Positions 5,909-8,273 of a stretch of 8,273 bases of DNA are shown here, piece by piece (the stretch's first letter is position 1; every line of letters starts with the position of its first letter). Source of the stretch: Candidatus Thiodictyon intracellulare (GTDB lineage: Bacteria; Pseudomonadota; Gammaproteobacteria; Chromatiales; Chromatiaceae). The stretch is taken from the NCBI GenBank assembly GCA_016292295.1, contig JADNEJ010000143.1, positions 1 through 8,273 of the forward strand, written 5' to 3'. The notes below the pieces were generated by a model, which worked only from the letters and a program-made list of their open reading frames with translations, had not been told where the DNA came from and did not search any database. The translations under genes and the position numbers were made by a program.

Positions 5909-6678
5909 GGTTTCCTAAGCTCCTGTGCTAACCCCAACCAGGCAGTTTGGCGGGCCTGGATAAATTCATCGAGCAGCGCCTGATCCTCCGGACCCAGGCC
6001 CCGCCGCGCCAAAAATTCCGGCCGCTTGAGCCAGGTCAGCCCGAGCGCTTCGCGGCGACGCCAACGCGCAATCGCCACGTGGTCACCGCCAATCAAGACC
6101 GACGGCACCGACCGACCTGCCACCTGCTCCGGGCGGGTGTAATGGGGGCAATCAAGCAATCCGTCCGTGTGCGAATCCTGCGCCGCGGACTGGGCGTGGC
6201 CCAAGGCCCCCGGCAGCAGCCGGATCACCGCGTCCATGACCACCATGGCCGCCAGTTCACCGCCGCTCAATACGTAGTCGCCGATGGACCACTCCTCGTC
6301 CACCTCGTACTCGATCAGCCGCTCATCGATCCCTTCGTAACGGCCCGCGACCAAGATCCAGCCACCGGCCAGGGCCAACTCACCCATCGCCGCCTGATTG
6401 AGCAGACGCCCCTGCGGCGAGAGGTAGGCGACCCGACTGCCAGGTGCCTGGGCCCGGGCAGCACCGATCGCATCGCGCAGCGGCTCCACCTTCATCACCA
6501 TCCCGGGGCCGCCGCCATAGGGACGGTCATCGACGGTGCGGTGGACATCGTGGGTGTAATCGCGCGGGTTCCAGAGGTGCAGCTCGGCGATCCTCCGGGT
6601 CAGAGCGCGGCCAGTCACCCCCTGATCCAGCAGAATTCGGAAGAGGTCCGGCAGCAGGGTGACCACATCAAAACGCAT
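5905..6678 (-). CDS. trmD: tRNA (guanine-N1)-methyltransferase
   Basis: TrmD methylates N1 of G37, next to the anticodon, using S-adenosylmethionine, and prevents +1 frameshifting. It is a knotted SPOUT enzyme that works as a dimer. The 257-residue protein shows the family blocks in order: [27 protein letters not shown] (about 50-63), YLSPQG (85-90), [11 protein letters not shown] (112-122) and [13 protein letters not shown] (131-143). Then come R153 and D168, matching E. coli R154 and the catalytic D169, and [13 protein letters not shown]. The ATG at 6678 was chosen: it has GGAG 6 nt upstream and begins the conserved N-terminus. A GTG at 6690 would add only four residues. Its stop overlaps the rplS start by 4 nt. 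Upstream, a 209-nt gap with a repeat separates it from rimM, which is unusually long for this operon. Confidence 0.98.
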   Translation of the reverse strand: MRFDVVTLLPDLFRILLDQGVTGRALTRRIAELHLWNPRDYTHDVHRTVDDRPYGGGPGMVMKVEPLRDAIGAARAQAPGSRVAYLSPQGRLLNQAAMGELALAGGWILVAGRYEGIDERLIEYEVDEEWSIGDYVLSGGELAAMVVMDAVIRLLPGALGHAQSAAQDSHTDGLLDCPHYTRPEQVAGRSVPSVLIGGDHVAIARWRRREALGLTWLKRPEFLARRGLGPEDQALLDEFIQARQTAWLGLAQELRKP

Positions 6679-6726
6679 GGGGCACTCCACTGATACGGGT
6701 CCGCCACGGACCCAAACCCGCCAGCC

Positions 6727-6877
6727 AAAAAAGAGTCATCAGCCGCAAATAAGCACAAATAAATCTGCGAGTTGCAGTTATCGTACGCTACACCCAGCCG
6801 GTGAACGGACACCACTGGCCAAGCTCTTAATTATTTGCATCCTTTTTACGTTCATTGTCCGGTCAAAAAGCTCTTTC
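6727..6877. repeat. Interspersed inverted-repeat element, copy 2, inside the rpsP operon
   Basis: This is the second copy of the element at 2830-2976, in the same orientation. Its left arm CCGCAAATAAGCACAAAT starts at 6743, and the identity to copy 1 covers 26 bases. The internal words CGGTGAAC (6799), GGCCAAG (6817) and TTATTTGC (6831) are collinear with copy 1. The right arm is more diverged (TTCATTGTCCGG, 6851-6862), so pairing of the two arms is weaker here. It fills most of the gap between rimM and trmD and must be transcribed as part of the operon mRNA if rimM and trmD share a transcript. Confidence 0.8.
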
Positions 6878-6887
6878 TCGGGTCAGG

Positions 6888-7415
6888 TCAGAAGTCAGGG
6901 TCCCAGTCCACCTGGATCAGCCGCCGCTCGAAGTCCACGGCACGAACCACCGCGTCCCATATGAAGGGCAGCAGGCGCTCACGCTCACCAACTACCACCA
7001 GGACATCGTTGGACCCGGTTGAAAACAGGTGGCTCACCTGCCCTAGCGACACCCCTTCCAGGGTCTCGACCGCCAGCCCATCCAGGTCGATCCAGTAAAA
7101 CTCATCCGCCTTGGGCGGTGGCAGTCGGTCGCGGGTAACCGCGATCTCCTGACCCACCAGGGCCGCGGCGTGGTCACGGTCGTCACAGCCCTCGAGCCGG
7201 ACCACCACGCCCTTGCCGTGCGCCCGACCCTCCACCACTCGGCGCGGCGCTTGCCCGGTGCCGAGCAGCCAGGGCCAATAGCGCAGGATGTTCTCGCGCG
7301 GCACGGTCTCAGAGAAGACTTTGACCCAACCGCGGACCCCGTAGACACCATCAATGTGCCCAAGGACCAGGCGTTGCCCGCCGGGACTTGAGACGTCAGG
7401 GGCATCCTCAGGCAT
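6888..7415 (-). CDS. rimM: 16S rRNA processing protein RimM
   Basis: RimM helps maturation of the 30S head and binds ribosomal protein S19. The protein has 175 residues (182 in E. coli). The N-terminal RimM domain shows LVLGHIDGVYGVRGWVKVFS at about residues 16-35, and EGCDDRDHAAALVGQEIAV follows near its end. The C-terminal PRC-barrel domain has DEFYWIDLDGLAVE, GVSLGQVSHLFSTGSNDVLVV and ERLLPFIWDAVV, ending in IQVDWDPDF. The ATG at 7415 is the best start although no strong ribosome binding site precedes it; translation may be coupled to rpsP, 66 nt upstream. It lies between rpsP and trmD as in most proteobacteria. Confidence 0.97.
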   Translation of the reverse strand: MPEDAPDVSSPGGQRLVLGHIDGVYGVRGWVKVFSETVPRENILRYWPWLLGTGQAPRRVVEGRAHGKGVVVRLEGCDDRDHAAALVGQEIAVTRDRLPPPKADEFYWIDLDGLAVETLEGVSLGQVSHLFSTGSNDVLVVVGERERLLPFIWDAVVRAVDFERRLIQVDWDPDF

Positions 7416-7481
7416 GATCAGTAAAACCCCGGGGAGACTTGGCCTGACCGATGAGCGACTTAGACGACCCGACGCGACCTT

Positions 7482-7754
7482 CTAGGCCGCGGCCGGGAGC
7501 GCCGCCGCGGCCTCGCGAGCGGCCTGCCGCAGGAGCTGGCGCACGCGATCGGTGGGTTGGGCACCCTTACCGATCCAGTGCTCGGCACGGGCGCGGTCGA
7601 CCCGCAACGACACCTCGCCGCCCTTGGCGGTGGGATTGAAGAAGCCAATGCGCTCGATGTAACGCCCGTCGCGGGGCGAGCGGATATCGGTAACCACTAT
7701 TTGGTAGAAGGGGTGCTTCTTGGCACCGCCGCGAGTCAAACGGATCGTGACCAT
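7482..7754 (-). CDS. rpsP: 30S ribosomal protein S16 (bS16)
   Basis: bS16 is an early-binding assembly protein of the 30S subunit. The 90 residues contain the family signature [20 protein letters not shown], then [21 protein letters not shown], then a segment reading [22 protein letters not shown]. The length is usual for the family, and the C-terminus is Ala-rich. AGGA lies 6 nt before the ATG at 7754. It is the first gene of the rpsP-rimM-trmD-rplS operon. No ffh gene is seen in the 519 nt upstream, although ffh commonly precedes rpsP. Confidence 0.98.
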   Translation of the reverse strand: MVTIRLTRGGAKKHPFYQIVVTDIRSPRDGRYIERIGFFNPTAKGGEVSLRVDRARAEHWIGKGAQPTDRVRQLLRQAAREAAAALPAAA

Positions 7755-7885
7755 TGTCTGTCCTAGCTAGAGACGAATGCCCCCCAAAAAAGCGACCGGA
7801 ATACATCAGATCCCGGGCAGGTCCTGTTCAGAAGGTGGGCGCATGAAAAAAAACGGTGCTCAGGTTGCCCCGCAGCAAAAGCGTA
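7755..7885 (-). other. Probable leader of the rpsP operon
   Basis: About 130 nt of non-coding sequence lie between the candidate -10 box and the rpsP start. On the minus strand it has two T runs, T8 at 7853-7846 and T6 at 7791-7786, each after GC-rich sequence that can form only short stems (for example TTGC/GCAA before the first). They could be remnants of a terminator for an upstream gene or points of early termination. Neither stem is long enough for a firm call. Confidence 0.3.
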
Positions 7886-7891
7886 AGTATA
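7886..7891 (-). promoter_or_regulatory. Candidate -10 box for the rpsP operon
   Basis: TATACT on the minus strand matches five of six bases of the sigma-70 -10 consensus and lies in an AT-rich patch 131 nt before rpsP. The -35 region at 16-17 nt spacing (TTCCGT or CTTCCG) is poor. The box is part of the motif TGTATACTTA, which also occurs near 137-146 in inverse form, so it could instead be part of a repeat. Confidence 0.3.
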
Positions 7892-7930
7892 CAGAAATCC
7901 GGACGTGACGGAAGCCTGTATCGGAGAGCG

Positions 7931-7966
7931 TAAGGATGGGCAGAGCCAGAGCGATGCCCATCCTAC
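7931..7966. repeat. Palindromic GGATGGGCA/TGCCCATCC element
   Basis: GGATGGGCA (7934-7942) and TGCCCATCC (7955-7963) are perfect 9-bp inverted copies around a 12-nt loop (GAGCCAGAGCGA). With one bulged base the pairing extends to GTA/TAC at the outer ends. Palindromes of the form 'GTAGGATGGGCA...TGCCCATCCTAC' are, as I recall, common dispersed repeats in gammaproteobacterial genomes. It lies upstream of the candidate rpsP promoter and could stop transcription coming from the right. Confidence 0.6.
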
Positions 7967-8208
7967 CAACTGGCCCGCCGGCGGCGTGCGACCCTGCGTC
8001 GCCCGGACCCGAGGTCGCCGCGGCCTTCACGGCAGTCCAGACCCGCCCCAAGCCCCCCCGTGCCACCCGACCAACGCGCCTTGTCAACCCACAAAATCTC
8101 GTCTATCTTCAGTATCACCCCCTGATTCCGATCGACGGTGCGCCGAGTCAGATGAACGGCGCGGCGATCTGCAATGCGGGACCGCAAGACGATCTCGACT
8201 TTGGCCAT
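7963..8208 (-). CDS. Doubtful short ORF, unknown
   Basis: The first 46 residues have protein-like composition (MAKVEIVLRSRIADRRAVHL, then TVDRNQGVILKIDEILWVDK). The rest (SGGTGGLGAGLDC onward) is Gly/Arg-rich and looks like out-of-frame sequence, and it runs into the palindrome at 7934-7963. The same frame stays open upstream to the window edge, so this may be the end of a longer or decayed gene. The ribosome binding site is weak. I do not recognise a family. It may be non-coding; the palindrome overlapping its end argues for that. Confidence 0.2.
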   Translation of the reverse strand: MAKVEIVLRSRIADRRAVHLTRRTVDRNQGVILKIDEILWVDKARWSGGTGGLGAGLDCREGRGDLGSGRRRVARRRRASW

Positions 8209-8273
8209 TTTAGGCGACCCCCGATCATCGTGCCAGCCGCAACCGGCAATCGGGGGGCCAGGGTCCGCACGGC
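8209..8273. other. Right edge of the window, nothing recognised
   Basis: On the minus strand two frames stay open to the edge, one of them continuous with the doubtful ORF. No family signature, promoter or RNA gene was seen in these 65 nt. Confidence 0.3.

Noticed and set aside
5947..6693. 248-codon open frame on the plus strand opposite trmD
   Set aside because: It is a mirror of the well-conserved trmD gene, with His/Arg/Pro-rich composition and no recognisable domain.

Overview
The window comes from a GC-rich gammaproteobacterial chromosome. The gene order rpsP-rimM-trmD-rplS, the sbcB exonuclease and the protein sequences suggest a member of the Chromatiales (purple sulfur bacteria or relatives). 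That placement is inference; no taxonomic marker was compared.

Layout, left to right. Bases 2-112 hold the 3' end of what looks like an IS630-type transposase. A lone MT-A70 family adenine methyltransferase follows (307-993, +) and ends at a perfect 17-bp hairpin. On the minus strand come a conserved 100-residue protein of unknown function and, just upstream of it, an ankyrin-repeat lipoprotein gene broken by one frameshift. Divergent from these is a small two-helix membrane protein (2334-2717, +). An N-acetylmuramoyl-L-alanine amidase gene (3015-3747, +) is clearly decayed, with two frameshifts and an in-frame stop. It sits between two inverted-repeat elements of different families.

The right half is housekeeping, all on the minus strand: rpsP, rimM, trmD and rplS form the classic ribosomal protein, ribosome maturation and tRNA methylation operon, followed by sbcB (exonuclease I). 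trmD and rplS overlap by 4 nt. A 209-nt gap between rimM and trmD carries a second copy of the roughly 150-bp repeat found upstream of the amidase pseudogene. The ffh gene that often precedes rpsP is not seen. Bases 7755-8273 hold a leader, a palindromic repeat and a doubtful ORF.

The left half (1-3920) looks like accessory or decaying sequence: an IS end, an orphan methyltransferase, two broken genes and interspersed repeats. The right half is an intact core operon into which one repeat has been inserted. I saw no convincing new multi-gene system. The best leads are the repeat families, especially the copy inside the rpsP operon; the orphan MT-A70 enzyme with its hairpin; and the 100-residue protein paired with the ankyrin lipoprotein.
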